Source: Citrobacter youngae
Lineage (GTDB): Bacteria > Pseudomonadota > Gammaproteobacteria > Enterobacterales > Enterobacteriaceae
Assembly (NCBI RefSeq): GCF_003818115.1
Contig: NZ_RPOI01000016.1
Location: 310,001-374,000 of the forward strand
Reading direction: 5' to 3'
Length of the DNA stretch: 64,000 nucleotides
The first letter of the stretch is position 1, and every line of letters starts with the position of its first letter. Positions 1 to 8,494 of this stretch are shown here, piece after piece. A program made the translations under genes and the position numbers. The notes under the pieces are model-generated. The model had not been told where the DNA came from and made no database searches. It was given only the letters and a program-made list of their open reading frames with translations.

Positions 1-1440
1 GCCGTCTTCGTGGCGAAGATGGAACAAGCTTTCAACTTTCGCCAGCGGGTATTTTTTAATCTCTTCAGCGAGATAACGATCATCCAGCCCCAGTTCTCTG
101 GCAATGATCATTGTGACCATATCGCCGGCCCCTGCCAGATGCGTGGCAATAATTTCGCCTTTCGGGTTGATGATAGAGGCGTCAGTAGATCCGGCCCCAA
201 GATCCAGAATAGCCAGTGGACGTGTAGTACCCGGTGTGGTTAAGGCACCCAGAATAGCGGCTTCGGCTTCAGCACCACCAACCTGCACATCAATGTTGAG
301 TTTTTGCGTTATTTCCTGGGCAATCATCGCCATTTGCAGGCGATCTGATTTCACCATAGAAGCAATACCAACAGCCTGTTCCAACGAAAACTCGCCGGCA
401 AGTCCCCCGGTCACGCTGACTGGGACTGAAGTATCAACTGCCAACAGATCCTGAATAAAGATTTCATGACTGGGTTTGTTGGTTAATTCAGCCATTGTCT
501 GGCGTACGTGCTCCAGCATGCCGCCAATATTGGTTCCCGCCTCTCCGGTGACGTTATCCAGTTTCGGGCATTCGCCAACCGCTTTCATAATCGCGTCGGC
601 ACCTGCCGCGACGTCGACGCGTACTGTTCGTCCTTGCGATTGCAGTTCCAGGTTTCCGGCAGGTATTGCACGAGCTTTCACATCACCTGACGGCGTTTTC
701 ACCACTACCGCAGAGCGGTTGCCAATCAGTGCGCGGGCCATGGGGACAATGTTCCTGGTCTCCTCTGCGCTAAGGCTAAAGACAGTCGCGATTCCGTACG
801 GGTTGGAAAGGGTTTCGATAACCTTGCCTGGAACAGCGACCTCAATGGCAGCCAGCATCCCCAACGGGATACGGTCGATATGAAGGACTTCATCGACGAT
901 GGGCAGGGGATGAGTCAAACGATTACTGACCAACACACCATCATCCTGCTGCAAAATAACACCAGTCAACTGGTATCCGGCACGGACGGAGGCATTAATC
1001 ATCGTAGCAACATCGGCGAAATCAAATGCCGATGACACCACCAGAATATAGGGCGCATCCGCCGGACGACTGAGCAGGTCTTCCGGCGTAATAGTGACGC
1101 CCACGCCTAACCCGACACCGCCCGGTGTTTTAGGGTTATGGCCGATCATGGTGGATTCAGTGATGATGGTTTCGGTTATGGTTTCCATCGCCACGTCGCC
1201 AATGACCGGGGTGGCTTCGTTAATACGGATGAGCGAAATATCGCTGACATTGATACCGGCGTTTTTTGCCGCCAGCGTAAGGGCCTCCTGAATGCCAAAC
1301 ACATTACGTAATGTGCCCTTAATTCCGGTGGTTTCTACCAGCGCGCTGCCGGTGATGCTCAGCACGCCAGACTCATCCAGAGTAGCCAGAGCGACTTCCG
1401 TTGATGAGTTGCCTATGTCAATGCCTGCTATATATCGCAT
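1..1440 (-). CDS. pduG: Diol dehydratase reactivase large subunit PduG (3' end outside window)
   Basis: Large subunit of the ATP-dependent factor that exchanges inactivated cobalamin out of propanediol dehydratase PduCDE inside the Pdu microcompartment. The reading frame opens at the ATG at 1438-1440 and is still open at base 1, so about 480 residues are seen; family members are about 610. The N-terminus MRYIAGIDIGNSSTEVAL is the phosphate-binding loop of the actin/Hsp70-like ATPase fold, and a second glycine-rich segment (LAILDLGAGSTDASI) lies near residue 400. It starts 15 bases after pduE and shares its direction, as in the Salmonella pduCDEGH order. The small subunit pduH should lie beyond the left edge. 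Identity rests on recalled similarity and operon position. Confidence 0.95.
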   Translation of the reverse strand, partial: MRYIAGIDIGNSSTEVALATLDESGVLSITGSALVETTGIKGTLRNVFGIQEALTLAAKNAGINVSDISLIRINEATPVIGDVAMETITETIITESTMIGHNPKTPGGVGLGVGVTITPEDLLSRPADAPYILVVSSAFDFADVATMINASVRAGYQLTGVILQQDDGVLVSNRLTHPLPIVDEVLHIDRIPLGMLAAIEVAVPGKVIETLSNPYGIATVFSLSAEETRNIVPMARALIGNRSAVVVKTPSGDVKARAIPAGNLELQSQGRTVRVDVAAGADAIMKAVGECPKLDNVTGEAGTNIGGMLEHVRQTMAELTNKPSHEIFIQDLLAVDTSVPVSVTGGLAGEFSLEQAVGIASMVKSDRLQMAMIAQEITQKLNIDVQVGGAEAEAAILGALTTPGTTRPLAILDLGAGSTDASIINPKGEIIATHLAGAGDMVTMIIARELGLDDRYLAEEIKKYPLAKVESLFHLRHEDG

Positions 1441-1455
1441 GATCCTGTCCCTGAG

Positions 1456-1974
1456 TTAGTCGTCGCCTTTGAGTTTTTTACGCTCAACGTACAGCGCTGC
1501 CGCTTCACGAACGAAAGCTGCACAGATTTTTGCCTGATAACGATTTTCGAGATCGTCGGCGATAGCCATCAGCTCATCTTTTGTTGAGCGGTACGGGCGC
1601 AGCGCGTTGTAGATCTCAAGAATACGATCGTCAGGAACAGCGGTTAGCTCGGCAGCGCGCTCAAAGTTCATTGCCAGCCTGTCACGTCCGGCATCTTTGG
1701 CGATTTCCGCCTGGAGGCGCAGTGTTTCAGGGGTGATGCGCATGTCCTGCGCGGTCACTTTGTTGCTCAGAACATTTTCAAGCGTGAAGTCGTCCAGCGT
1801 TTTGTTGGTCGCAGTTTTTACCCACTCAGGATGTTTATTCGCGAGAGGGTAATCCGTGACTTTCGCGGTATGTGCTGATGAACTTGCCGCGGGCGGAGTC
1901 GCGGACTCGCCTTGCAGGCTGTTCATCCGGCTCAACACATCCCGAACCATCGATTCAATTGCGTCGGTATTCAT
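1456..1974 (-). CDS. pduE: Propanediol dehydratase small subunit PduE
   Basis: Gamma subunit of coenzyme B12-dependent propanediol dehydratase (1,2-propanediol to propionaldehyde). The chosen start (MNTDAIESMVRDVLSRMNS) gives 173 residues, the length I recall for Salmonella; the frame could extend six codons upstream, but AAAGGA stands at the right distance from the chosen ATG. The first 20 residues form an amphipathic helix resembling microcompartment targeting peptides. An Ala/Ser/Pro-rich linker at about residues 22-38 precedes the conserved body (DYPLANKHPEWVKTATNKTL). It lies 14 bases after pduD and is surely cotranscribed with it. Confidence 0.97.
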   Translation of the reverse strand: MNTDAIESMVRDVLSRMNSLQGESATPPAASSSAHTAKVTDYPLANKHPEWVKTATNKTLDDFTLENVLSNKVTAQDMRITPETLRLQAEIAKDAGRDRLAMNFERAAELTAVPDDRILEIYNALRPYRSTKDELMAIADDLENRYQAKICAAFVREAAALYVERKKLKGDD

Positions 1975-1988
1975 GGAGGTATCCTTTA

Positions 1989-2663
1989 TCAAAGCGCCAC
2001 GCGCAGTTCCTGCGGGTTTTTGCCTGTCACAACGTATTTGGTCTCTTTAATGTGCAGAATGGCCGATTTTGCCTGGTACTTAGGACGGGCCATCTGGTCA
2101 TTCAGAGTCGGGACCGGTTGCGGAGATTCACGCTTGGCATAACGCGCGGCGTTTTTACCGATCTGACGATAGGTTTCCAACGTCAGAAGCGGTGCCTGAG
2201 GGAACAGCTCCAGGTTTGAAAGCGGCGGTAACCCCTGCTGGTGGATAACCGTGGTGCCTTTTGACTGGATGCCGATAGAGATCCCGGAACCGCTTAGACG
2301 GTTACCCTCAACGGCAACAAACGCCACATCGGAGGATTTAAAGCAGCGGATAACGCGCGCTTTAATGCCTTCTTCTTCAATACCGGCAATCACTTCGCGC
2401 AAGATATTCTTATGCGGGATCCCTACAATATTGACGGTTTGCGAGAGCCCGAACGCCGGCCCTACGGCAATAATCACTTCGTCCTGTTGCTGGCCTTGTT
2501 TGGCTTCACCAATCTCGGTCAGAAAGCTGTCGCCCTGTGCCGCAGCAGCCTGAGGTGCGCTTGCCGCTGTAGATGCGCGGAAAGAGACGGGTTTGTCGCT
2601 GGTCTGCATTTCAGACAACACATCTTCAATTATCTGGCGCAGCAGTTTTTCATTAATTTCCAT
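1989..2663 (-). CDS. pduD: Propanediol dehydratase medium subunit PduD
   Basis: Beta subunit of B12-dependent propanediol dehydratase, 224 residues as in Salmonella. Residues 1-18 ([18 protein letters not shown]) form the amphipathic helix that in Salmonella directs the enzyme into the Pdu shell. An Ala-rich linker (about 28-45) joins it to the conserved subunit body ([20 protein letters not shown]), which helps bind cobalamin at the interface with PduC. The C-terminus is [10 protein letters not shown]. It sits 10 bases after pduC and 14 before pduE, so the three dehydratase subunits are made from one transcript. The linker differs most from the Salmonella protein as I recall it. Confidence 0.97.
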   Translation of the reverse strand: MEINEKLLRQIIEDVLSEMQTSDKPVSFRASTAASAPQAAAAQGDSFLTEIGEAKQGQQQDEVIIAVGPAFGLSQTVNIVGIPHKNILREVIAGIEEEGIKARVIRCFKSSDVAFVAVEGNRLSGSGISIGIQSKGTTVIHQQGLPPLSNLELFPQAPLLTLETYRQIGKNAARYAKRESPQPVPTLNDQMARPKYQAKSAILHIKETKYVVTGKNPQELRVAL

Positions 2664-2673
2664 TTTTCACCCC

Positions 2674-4338
2674 TTAGCCAAGCTCGTTGGGATCAAGTGC
2701 GCCAGGGATGTTTTTGATCTCTTCCCAGCGTTCGCCTTGCAGGCGATAACCTGTTGCCGGACCGGCATAGTCATTGACGTCATTTACTGCGGACAGCACC
2801 TGTCCGTCGCCAACGATAATGGCGGAGGTATGCAGATAATCCCCGGTTAACTTGGCTTTCTGGATGTTGAGCATGTCCTGAGCGACATCGGTAAACCCGC
2901 CCTGAGCAAGAGCTTTCACCACTTCCAGACCGTTACGGTTTTTATTGATGATCTCTTGCGCAAATTTGATGTCTTCAACGATGTTACGCTCTGGCATATC
3001 TTTTGAACCGTGGGCGTGGGTCGCGGCCTCGACTTCTTCGTCGGTGATTGGCGGTAATCCCATCCCGGCGAATACGGCCTGCAGTGCGCGAGCTGCTTTA
3101 TTGCGAATGGCGATAACGTCTTCTTCTCGCACTGGACGCAGACCACCGTCGACTTTCAGATCGCGCTGGATGACGTTGTAATCGTCAAAATCTTCGGCAT
3201 CCTCGTTGGAACCGGCGAACATGTTGTCGTAGTTCGGAACAGCGGAATAACCAGATGAAATGAAATCTGTACCCGGCAAGAATTGCATCAGCAGACGAGC
3301 AGTACGACGCATATCGGAGTGGGTAAAGGTCTGGTCATTACTGGAGGCACACTCCAGATCCAGTGACGAGCAGATCAGGTTTTCTGCCAGCACCGCGCGA
3401 ATACCCGATGGCACGGCTGAGGGTACGCCAATGCAACTTACTGAACCGTTTTGCAAACCCTGAACGCCAGCTGCCTTGGTGATGTAAATGCAGCGCGCTT
3501 CCAGATAAAGCATCGATTTGCCTTCGGCGTAGCCCATCTGAACTTCTGAACCGGAGCCAGATGTGAAGCGCATTTTCAGGCCGCGTGAAGCGTAAGAAGA
3601 GGCCAGAAAACCTTTTGACCATGGCGTGTCGTCACCGTCTGTAAAGACGGGTTCAGTACCGTAGACGGAGATGGTTTCTGCGTAGCAGGTGTGGCCCAAC
3701 ATGCCGAGTTTCAGCTCGGTGGCTTCTTCCAGAGAACACTGAGTTAACACACCTGGGCGTCCAACCTGCGAACCTACCAGCAGTGCAATCGCGTTAAACG
3801 GCGCGTAACGTGCAACAGCAACGGTCGTTTCCTGCTCATCAAAGCCACGCCAGGCACCCTCTGCAGCATCGGCGGCAATCTGTACCGGGTTATCTTTGAC
3901 GTTAGTCACGTGCGCTTGTTGAGATGGGGTACGGCGGGCACGCATTTTCTGCATGGCCATCATCATCTCAACGACGTTCATGTGCGAAACCACTTCCACA
4001 ATTTTCGCTGGCGTCATTGCCGTGGTCAGAGGAACAATGTCCATACGCTTGACGTTGGGGTCGCAAAGCATATTGGCGAGTTTAACCGAGTCCATCGCCA
4101 TCACCTCTTCAGCGCGAGCCAGGTTAATGCCGTAGCGCGCGATGAAGTGGTCAATCAGATCAAATTCACTGGCGGATTTGCCGTCCAGTTCAGTGACCAT
4201 CCCGTTGACGATTTTAATCGACGGCTTAGGGTCGTTTGGGCTTTCCATCGCAATGAAGCCTTCTTCGATCCACTCCTTAACGAAGCCGTCCTGATTCACA
4301 GGGCGTTTCGCCAGTGCTTCAAATCTTTTCGATCTCAT
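2674..4338 (-). CDS. pduC: Propanediol dehydratase large subunit PduC
   Basis: Catalytic TIM-barrel subunit of coenzyme B12-dependent propanediol dehydratase, 554 residues, the standard length. Counting along the translation, the residues known from the Klebsiella oxytoca structure fall at the same numbers: Gln141, His143, Glu170, Glu221, Gln296, Asp335 and Ser362. The enzyme should therefore be active. It converts 1,2-propanediol (and glycerol) to the aldehyde by a radical mechanism and is inactivated during turnover, hence PduG. It lies 18 bases after pduB. Glycerol dehydratase large subunits are close homologues, but the pduAB neighbours settle the assignment. Confidence 0.98.
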   Translation of the reverse strand: MRSKRFEALAKRPVNQDGFVKEWIEEGFIAMESPNDPKPSIKIVNGMVTELDGKSASEFDLIDHFIARYGINLARAEEVMAMDSVKLANMLCDPNVKRMDIVPLTTAMTPAKIVEVVSHMNVVEMMMAMQKMRARRTPSQQAHVTNVKDNPVQIAADAAEGAWRGFDEQETTVAVARYAPFNAIALLVGSQVGRPGVLTQCSLEEATELKLGMLGHTCYAETISVYGTEPVFTDGDDTPWSKGFLASSYASRGLKMRFTSGSGSEVQMGYAEGKSMLYLEARCIYITKAAGVQGLQNGSVSCIGVPSAVPSGIRAVLAENLICSSLDLECASSNDQTFTHSDMRRTARLLMQFLPGTDFISSGYSAVPNYDNMFAGSNEDAEDFDDYNVIQRDLKVDGGLRPVREEDVIAIRNKAARALQAVFAGMGLPPITDEEVEAATHAHGSKDMPERNIVEDIKFAQEIINKNRNGLEVVKALAQGGFTDVAQDMLNIQKAKLTGDYLHTSAIIVGDGQVLSAVNDVNDYAGPATGYRLQGERWEEIKNIPGALDPNELG

Positions 4339-4356
4339 GAATCAGCCTCACTGATA

Positions 4357-5169
4357 TCAGATATAGGACGGACGGTCGTTTTTGGGTTCTGAGCCGAGGG
4401 TCGCCAGCACGGTTTTACCGATTTCACGGGCTGAGATAACAGCCTGACGCACGGCCCCTGAGTCACCGGAAATGACCAAAATGGCTTCGTTGCTGAAACT
4501 GGTGCCATGGGCGGGGGAGCTGTAGGCCACCACTTCAACATTGGCGGATTTCAGCGCCGTATCGGCCATCAGGACACCTACGGATGCGGGTGCGCCGACG
4601 ATGACGCCACAGGCACGACCAATCGGTGCGCCAAAGGCTTTTTCCAGCGCGTAGCTGGCGCGTGCGGTGTATTGCATCTCGATGTGACCGGCTTCGTTGG
4701 CATAAACGTCGCCAAAGGTGCGATCCAGCTCTTTCAGCGCAACTTCAATCCCGCGCTTCACGTCAGAAACGTCGTTACCGCCGAGAATTATTAGCGAACC
4801 ATGACCAGCGCCGCCTTTGGTATCACGCGGCAACTCGATGCTGACGACTTCAGTATTTGTGGCTTTCACCGCTTCATCAGCAGCCATGATGTGTGGACCC
4901 GCACCAGTACGTGCGCCAAGGATGCCAATGGAGCGATAACGCTTTTCAAGTTTCATCGCGTCCAGTAAGGCGCTATCTACGTTGGCGATCACCAGACCGA
5001 CGGTGTCGCCAATCGCAGTACCGACAAATTCCGTTAAACTGCAGCTCTTCTCTGCCATAGCCGTTTCTCGTGTTGGAGGATTATTTTCAGGGATAGCCTG
5101 CTGTTCTGGCGTTGCCACACGAGCAATCACCTGCGCCATGATCTGTTCAACCAGCTCATTGCTGCTCAT
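4357..5169 (-). CDS. pduB: Microcompartment shell protein PduB (with internal start PduB')
   Basis: Tandem-BMC shell protein of the propanediol-utilization microcompartment; it trimerizes to a pseudohexameric tile. It has 270 residues, with two BMC repeats after an N-terminal extension of about 37 residues. An in-frame ATG at 5056-5058 (MAEKSCSLTEF, residue 38) matches the known second start that yields the shorter PduB' in Salmonella; the extension of the long form is linked there to core attachment. Its ATG shares one base with the pduA stop (TAATG), so translation is probably coupled. Confidence 0.97.
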   Translation of the reverse strand: MSSNELVEQIMAQVIARVATPEQQAIPENNPPTRETAMAEKSCSLTEFVGTAIGDTVGLVIANVDSALLDAMKLEKRYRSIGILGARTGAGPHIMAADEAVKATNTEVVSIELPRDTKGGAGHGSLIILGGNDVSDVKRGIEVALKELDRTFGDVYANEAGHIEMQYTARASYALEKAFGAPIGRACGVIVGAPASVGVLMADTALKSANVEVVAYSSPAHGTSFSNEAILVISGDSGAVRQAVISAREIGKTVLATLGSEPKNDRPSYI

Positions 5170-5450
5170 TAGCTAATTCCCTTCGGTAAGATTTTTTCGA
5201 CATCGGTATGAGGACGTGGAATGACGTGTACGGCTTTCACTTCTCCCACGTTACGGGCCGCGGCGGCACCGGCATCTGTTGCTGCTTTAACCGCGCCGAC
5301 ATCACCGCGGACAATGACTGTTACCAGTCCCGAACCAATTTTTTCGTAGCCGACCAGCATTACATTGGCTGACTTCACCATTGCATCTGCGGCCTCTATG
5401 GCTGCAGTTAAGCCTTTGGTTTCTACCATTCCTAACGCTTCTTGTTGCAT
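5169..5450 (-). CDS. pduA: Microcompartment shell protein PduA
   Basis: Hexameric single-BMC-domain shell protein and first gene of the structural pdu operon. It has 93 residues; the BMC core is [20 protein letters not shown] followed by the pore loop region around [17 protein letters not shown]. The protein ends PKGIS, one residue shorter than the Salmonella protein as I recall it, because the stop TAA runs directly into the pduB start. It is transcribed leftward from the 5451-5975 control region, with a GAGG ribosome site just before the ATG. Confidence 0.97.
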
Positions 5451-5680
5451 AAAGACCTCGCCTGGGTTGTCCCGATTTTCATGACTATAAAAAGAAGCGA
5501 GGAAAAAGAATGGCTGACTTGAATGTATGAGAGAAAAAATAGTGAGGAACTGGTGATATAAAATTGCTGTTAATTATTTTATTATGTTGTTTTTATTGAT
5601 TATTTTTAGATTTGTTGATGTGATTATTTGGTTATGTTAATTCCATATTTACACTTTTGAACGTGACAGGTGAAATATCA

Positions 5681-5691
5681 TTTGCTATGCG
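5681..5691 (+). promoter_or_regulatory. Candidate PocR-type site, copy 1
   Basis: TTTGCTATGCG, one of three occurrences of TTTGCTAT followed by a G/C-containing triplet in the pdu and cbi control regions. It lies about 230 bases upstream of pduA. The function is inferred from recurrence only. Confidence 0.35.
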
Positions 5692-5824
5692 GGGAAAATG
5701 AATTTGTGACGGTTATCTGAAAACAAGATTATGCTATTGGCAATATTTTATTATTTCTAAAATGTACAAATAATAGAGAAATTCCCCGTCATCTGGCTTT
5801 GTTTAATAAAAGTGATGGCAAGAA

Positions 5825-5855
5825 TTTGCTATCGCAACACGATTTTTAAAGTCAT
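5825..5855 (+). promoter_or_regulatory. Candidate PocR-type site, copy 2 (upstream of pduF)
   Basis: TTTGCTATCGC is followed within four bases by CGATTTTTAAAGTCATAC. The copy at 7910 has the same order of elements (TTTGCTATTGC, then CGATTTTTGATATCGTAC), so the similarity extends over about 30 bases. The two sites precede the two transcription units expected to be PocR-activated. This is a sequence observation; the regulator assignment is inference. Confidence 0.45.
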
Positions 5856-5975
5856 ACCGCCCGCAGATTGCCAACAATTTGCCGACATGGCTTTTTATAG
5901 TAAGCCTCGAAGTATTCTACTTGCCAGCAAGGAGTCCGCTGGTAAAGACACGAACTCTGCTTAGAAGGTGTCACA

Positions 5976-6785
5976 ATGAACGATTCACTAAAAGCGCAAT
6001 GCATTGCCGAGTTTTTGGGGACCGGGTTGTTTTTGTTTTTTGGCATTGGATGCCTGAGCGCCCTGAAAGTAGCCGGTGCCAGTTTAGGGTTATGGGAGAT
6101 CTGCATTATATGGGGACTGGGGATCTCTCTGGCAGTTTATCTGACAGCAGGGATCTCAGGTGCACATCTCAATCCCGCTATCACCATCGCACTGTGGTTG
6201 TTTGCCTGTTTTCCAGGTCGTAAAGTGTTGCCGTACTCCATTGCTCAGGTGGCTGGTGCCTTTGGTGGCGCTCTGCTCGCCTATTTGTTGTATGGCAGTT
6301 TGTTTATCGAGTACGAAACCGCCCACCACATGGTGCGGGGTAGCCTCGAAAGTTTGCAGCTTGCCAGCATATTTAGCACTTATCCTGCCGCTGCACTCAG
6401 CGTCTGGCAGGCTGCACTGGTGGAAGTTGTGATTACCTCCATTCTGATGGGGATGATCATGGCGCTCACCGATGATGGCAATGGGATTCCCCGGGGGCCG
6501 TTGGCACCACTACTGATCGGTATTCTGGTTGCCGTTCTTGGGGCATCGACCGGACCGCTTACCGGATTTGCCATGAATCCGGCTCGTGATTTTGGGCCAA
6601 AATTGTTCGCATGGATGGCGGGCTGGGGGGATGTCGCGATGACTGGGGGGCGTGATATTCCTTACTTTATTGTCCCGATCGTGGCACCTATCATTGGCGC
6701 TTGTGCGGGGGCAGCAATTTATCGTTACTTTATTGGCAAAAACTTACCGTGTAATAGCTGTAAGCTGGAGGAAAATGAGCGTTAG
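5976..6785 (+). CDS. pduF: Propanediol diffusion facilitator PduF
   Basis: Aquaglyceroporin-family channel, 269 residues, with six hydrophobic segments and two half-helices. The two NPA signatures are at residues 66-68 (HLNPAIT) and 201-203 (AMNPARDFGP). The Asp after the second NPA is typical of glycerol facilitators rather than water channels. In Salmonella it aids 1,2-propanediol entry and is cotranscribed with pocR. The ATG at 5976 follows a GAAGG ribosome site. It is transcribed away from pduA. The C-terminal tail (CNSCKLEENER) is polar and slightly longer than in Salmonella as I recall it. Confidence 0.96.
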   Translation: MNDSLKAQCIAEFLGTGLFLFFGIGCLSALKVAGASLGLWEICIIWGLGISLAVYLTAGISGAHLNPAITIALWLFACFPGRKVLPYSIAQVAGAFGGALLAYLLYGSLFIEYETAHHMVRGSLESLQLASIFSTYPAAALSVWQAALVEVVITSILMGMIMALTDDGNGIPRGPLAPLLIGILVAVLGASTGPLTGFAMNPARDFGPKLFAWMAGWGDVAMTGGRDIPYFIVPIVAPIIGACAGAAIYRYFIGKNLPCNSCKLEENER

Positions 6786-6853
6786 CTTCACGGAAAATGT
6801 TTATTTTTGAAATGTAATAACTGTTTTCGTGATCAGGTTTCCTGAACCGCTTA

Positions 6854-6885
6854 AAAAGTCTCCCAAGAATGGGAGACTTTTGTTA
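6854..6885 (+). terminator. Rho-independent terminator after pduF
   Basis: A perfect 11-bp stem (AAAAGTCTCCC at 6854-6864 with GGGAGACTTTT at 6871-6881) encloses a 6-base loop and ends in T residues. It lies between pduF and pocR, so some pocR transcripts may come by readthrough and others from a promoter in the AT-rich stretch 6890-6970. Confidence 0.8.
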
Positions 6886-6987
6886 TGTTCGAATACGCCT
6901 TTTATCATTGCTCTGGATAGCGAGATGAAAAGCAGATGTAAATAATGTGTTTTATTTATAACAATAAATTAACTGAGAGGTTTTATC

Positions 6988-7899
6988 ATGATTTCTGCGA
7001 GTGCCCTGAACTCAGAACTCATTAATAAAATCGCACAGGATTTTGCGCAGGCCACCAGTCTGGCTGTTGTGGTTGTCAATATTCACGGTGATGAAATTTC
7101 TGAGCTTTTTAATTTCACTCCTTTTTGCCAGTTGATGCGCCAGCATCCTCAGCATAGTACACGATGTCGTATGAGCGATCGCTGTGGGGGACTGGAAGCT
7201 TCAAAATCCGATCAACCCTGCATTTATCGCTGCCATGCCGGACTTACCGACTTCTCCATTCCGCTGGTCATTGCGGGACATCTGGTCGGGTTTGTCTTAT
7301 GTGGTCAGGTGCGCCTAAGCAATGACGTGGGGCTGGTGGATATTCTGAACGTGGACGACCGTTGGCAAGCCGATCCCGAACTGGTGAGTGAATTTCGTAA
7401 TGTACCGGAAATGGACTATTCGCGGGTTATTGCTTCCGCGGATTTGCTAAAGCTCATTGTAGAAAATTGTCTTAAAAAACAACTGAATTTCGTCGTAATC
7501 AAAGACAATCCGCAGCAGTCAGAACCGGTACGCGCTAACCGCAGTACCAATCCGCATGACAGTAAAATGAAGAAAGCCTTGCGCTATATTGATGCGCATT
7601 TATCAGACGAGCTGCGTCTGGAAGATGTTGCCTCTCACGTTTATCTCAGTCCTTACTATTTCAGCAAATTGTTCAAAAAATATCAGGGGATAGGGTTTAA
7701 CGCATGGGTAAATCAACAGCGAATGGCGAGTGCCAAAGAGTTGCTTTGTCATAGCGACTGGAGCATCGCCAGTATTGCGCGAAATTTAGGCTTTTCACAA
7801 ACCAGTTATTTTTGCAAAGTATTCCGTCAAACGTACCAGGTTACGCCGCAGGCTTTCCGTCAGCAAATAAATGTCACCTCATCTGAAGAGACAGCTTAA
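6988..7899 (+). CDS. pocR: PocR, AraC-family activator of pdu and cbi/cob operons
   Basis: Transcriptional activator of 303 residues. The N-terminal half (about 5-160) is a PocR sensory domain, with a cysteine-rich stretch (RCRMSDRCGG, then CIYRCHAGLTDF); in Salmonella the protein responds to 1,2-propanediol. The C-terminal 100 residues are an AraC-type double helix-turn-helix (LEDVASHVYLSPYYFSKLFK and SIASIARNLGFSQTSYFCKV). It stands between the two operons it controls. The start at 6988 follows GAGAGG. Identity rests on domain architecture and position. Confidence 0.96.
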   Translation: MISASALNSELINKIAQDFAQATSLAVVVVNIHGDEISELFNFTPFCQLMRQHPQHSTRCRMSDRCGGLEASKSDQPCIYRCHAGLTDFSIPLVIAGHLVGFVLCGQVRLSNDVGLVDILNVDDRWQADPELVSEFRNVPEMDYSRVIASADLLKLIVENCLKKQLNFVVIKDNPQQSEPVRANRSTNPHDSKMKKALRYIDAHLSDELRLEDVASHVYLSPYYFSKLFKKYQGIGFNAWVNQQRMASAKELLCHSDWSIASIARNLGFSQTSYFCKVFRQTYQVTPQAFRQQINVTSSEETA

Positions 7900-8245
7900 A
7901 TAGCAATAATTTGCTATTGCCGATTTTTGATATCGTACGCTATGTCAGTCATTATAAAATGAAAAATAACTACAGCAGTCAATAAATTGTCATAGCGCAA
8001 CAAAATAATAGTATTTGAGGGATAAACTGCACCAGTTTTTATTTTTGTGATGAGATACAGTGTCTGTGTGAAAGACTTTCTTTATTCTTTAATGACGCTT
8101 TCATTCAAAAAATGAACATATGAATAAACGGGTTGAGGCCATAACATTGGTTGAATGTACCCGGCAAGATATTAAATTGAATTATTGTCATGAGGTCGTG
8201 AATTTGCCTCAAGACACAGAGCCAAATTAAATCGGCTCTTGAACT
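7900..8245 (+). promoter_or_regulatory. cbi operon upstream region
   Basis: Non-coding stretch between pocR and the cobalamin riboswitch, expected to hold the PocR-activated cbi promoter. The sequence is AT-rich up to about 8160. The palindrome AATAGCA-ATAATT-TGCTATT lies at its start (about 7900-7918), overlapping copy 3 of the repeated motif. No protein-coding frame is supported and the transcription start could not be fixed by eye. Confidence 0.6.
7910..7940 (+). promoter_or_regulatory. Candidate PocR-type site, copy 3 (upstream of cbiA)
   Basis: TTTGCTATTGC, then CGATTTTTGATATCGTAC. It matches the site before pduF (5825) in both halves with a four-base length difference between them. It also forms the right arm of the palindrome AATAGCA-N6-TGCTATT. 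It is about 580 bases upstream of the cbiA start, on the promoter side of the riboswitch. The PocR assignment is inferred. Confidence 0.45.
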
Positions 8246-8393
8246 GACAGGTTTGCCACATTTGTGGTAGGGAAGGGGGTGAGAATCCCCCGCAGCCCCC
8301 GCTGCTGTGATGCTGACGACCCCGTATAGACCACTGATCGCAAGATTGGGAAGGACGGGCGAGGACGACGCTAAGCCAGAAGACCTGCCTGTC
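8246..8393 (+). ncRNA. Cobalamin riboswitch (B12 element) of the cbi/cob operon
   Basis: The aptamer is bounded by GACAGG (8246-8251) pairing with CCTGTC (8388-8393) as the closing stem. The B12 box AGCCAGAAGACCTGCC is at 8374-8389. The core with GGGGGTGAGAATCCCCC and GCAGCCCCCGCTGCTGTGATG lies between. This is the standard cobalamin riboswitch layout. In Salmonella the equivalent leader represses cbiA translation when adenosylcobalamin is bound, acting with the ribosome-site hairpin just before cbiA. Confidence 0.93.
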
Positions 8394-8474
8394 GGTGACT
8401 ACCAACAACTTCGGTGGGAAGTGGGTTGCGCAGATGCATACAGTCGAGAGACTGGGTATCTATACACCCCTACC

Positions 8475-8494
8475 ACCCTGAACAGGATCAGGGT
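8475..8494 (+). promoter_or_regulatory. Ribosome-site hairpin before cbiA
   Basis: A perfect 7-bp stem (ACCCTGA at 8475-8481 with TCAGGGT at 8488-8494) holds the loop ACAGGA, which is the Shine-Dalgarno sequence; the cbiA ATG follows at once. Folding hides the ribosome site. A hairpin of this kind is known in the Salmonella cbiA leader as the element the riboswitch acts on. Confidence 0.85.

Larger units (their letters stand above)
5451..5975. promoter_or_regulatory. Divergent pduA / pduF control region
   Basis: This 525-base AT-rich gap separates leftward pduA from rightward pduF and must hold both promoters. In Salmonella this region is controlled by PocR with CRP and ArcA. Directly visible are two copies of a TTTGCTAT motif (5681, 5825; entered separately), a related ATGCTATTGG at 5731, and a CRP-like TGTGA-N6-TCTGA at 5705-5720 with only one good half. 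No convincing protein-coding frame lies here. Promoter -10/-35 boxes could not be fixed by eye. Confidence 0.75.

Noticed and set aside
476..883. Rightward open frame of 135 codons
   Set aside because: Antisense to pduG, which is clearly coding on the other strand.
8414..8494. Upstream extension of the cbiA frame by 27 codons
   Set aside because: It covers the stretch just after the riboswitch and the ribosome-site hairpin; the ATG at 8495 gives the family length.
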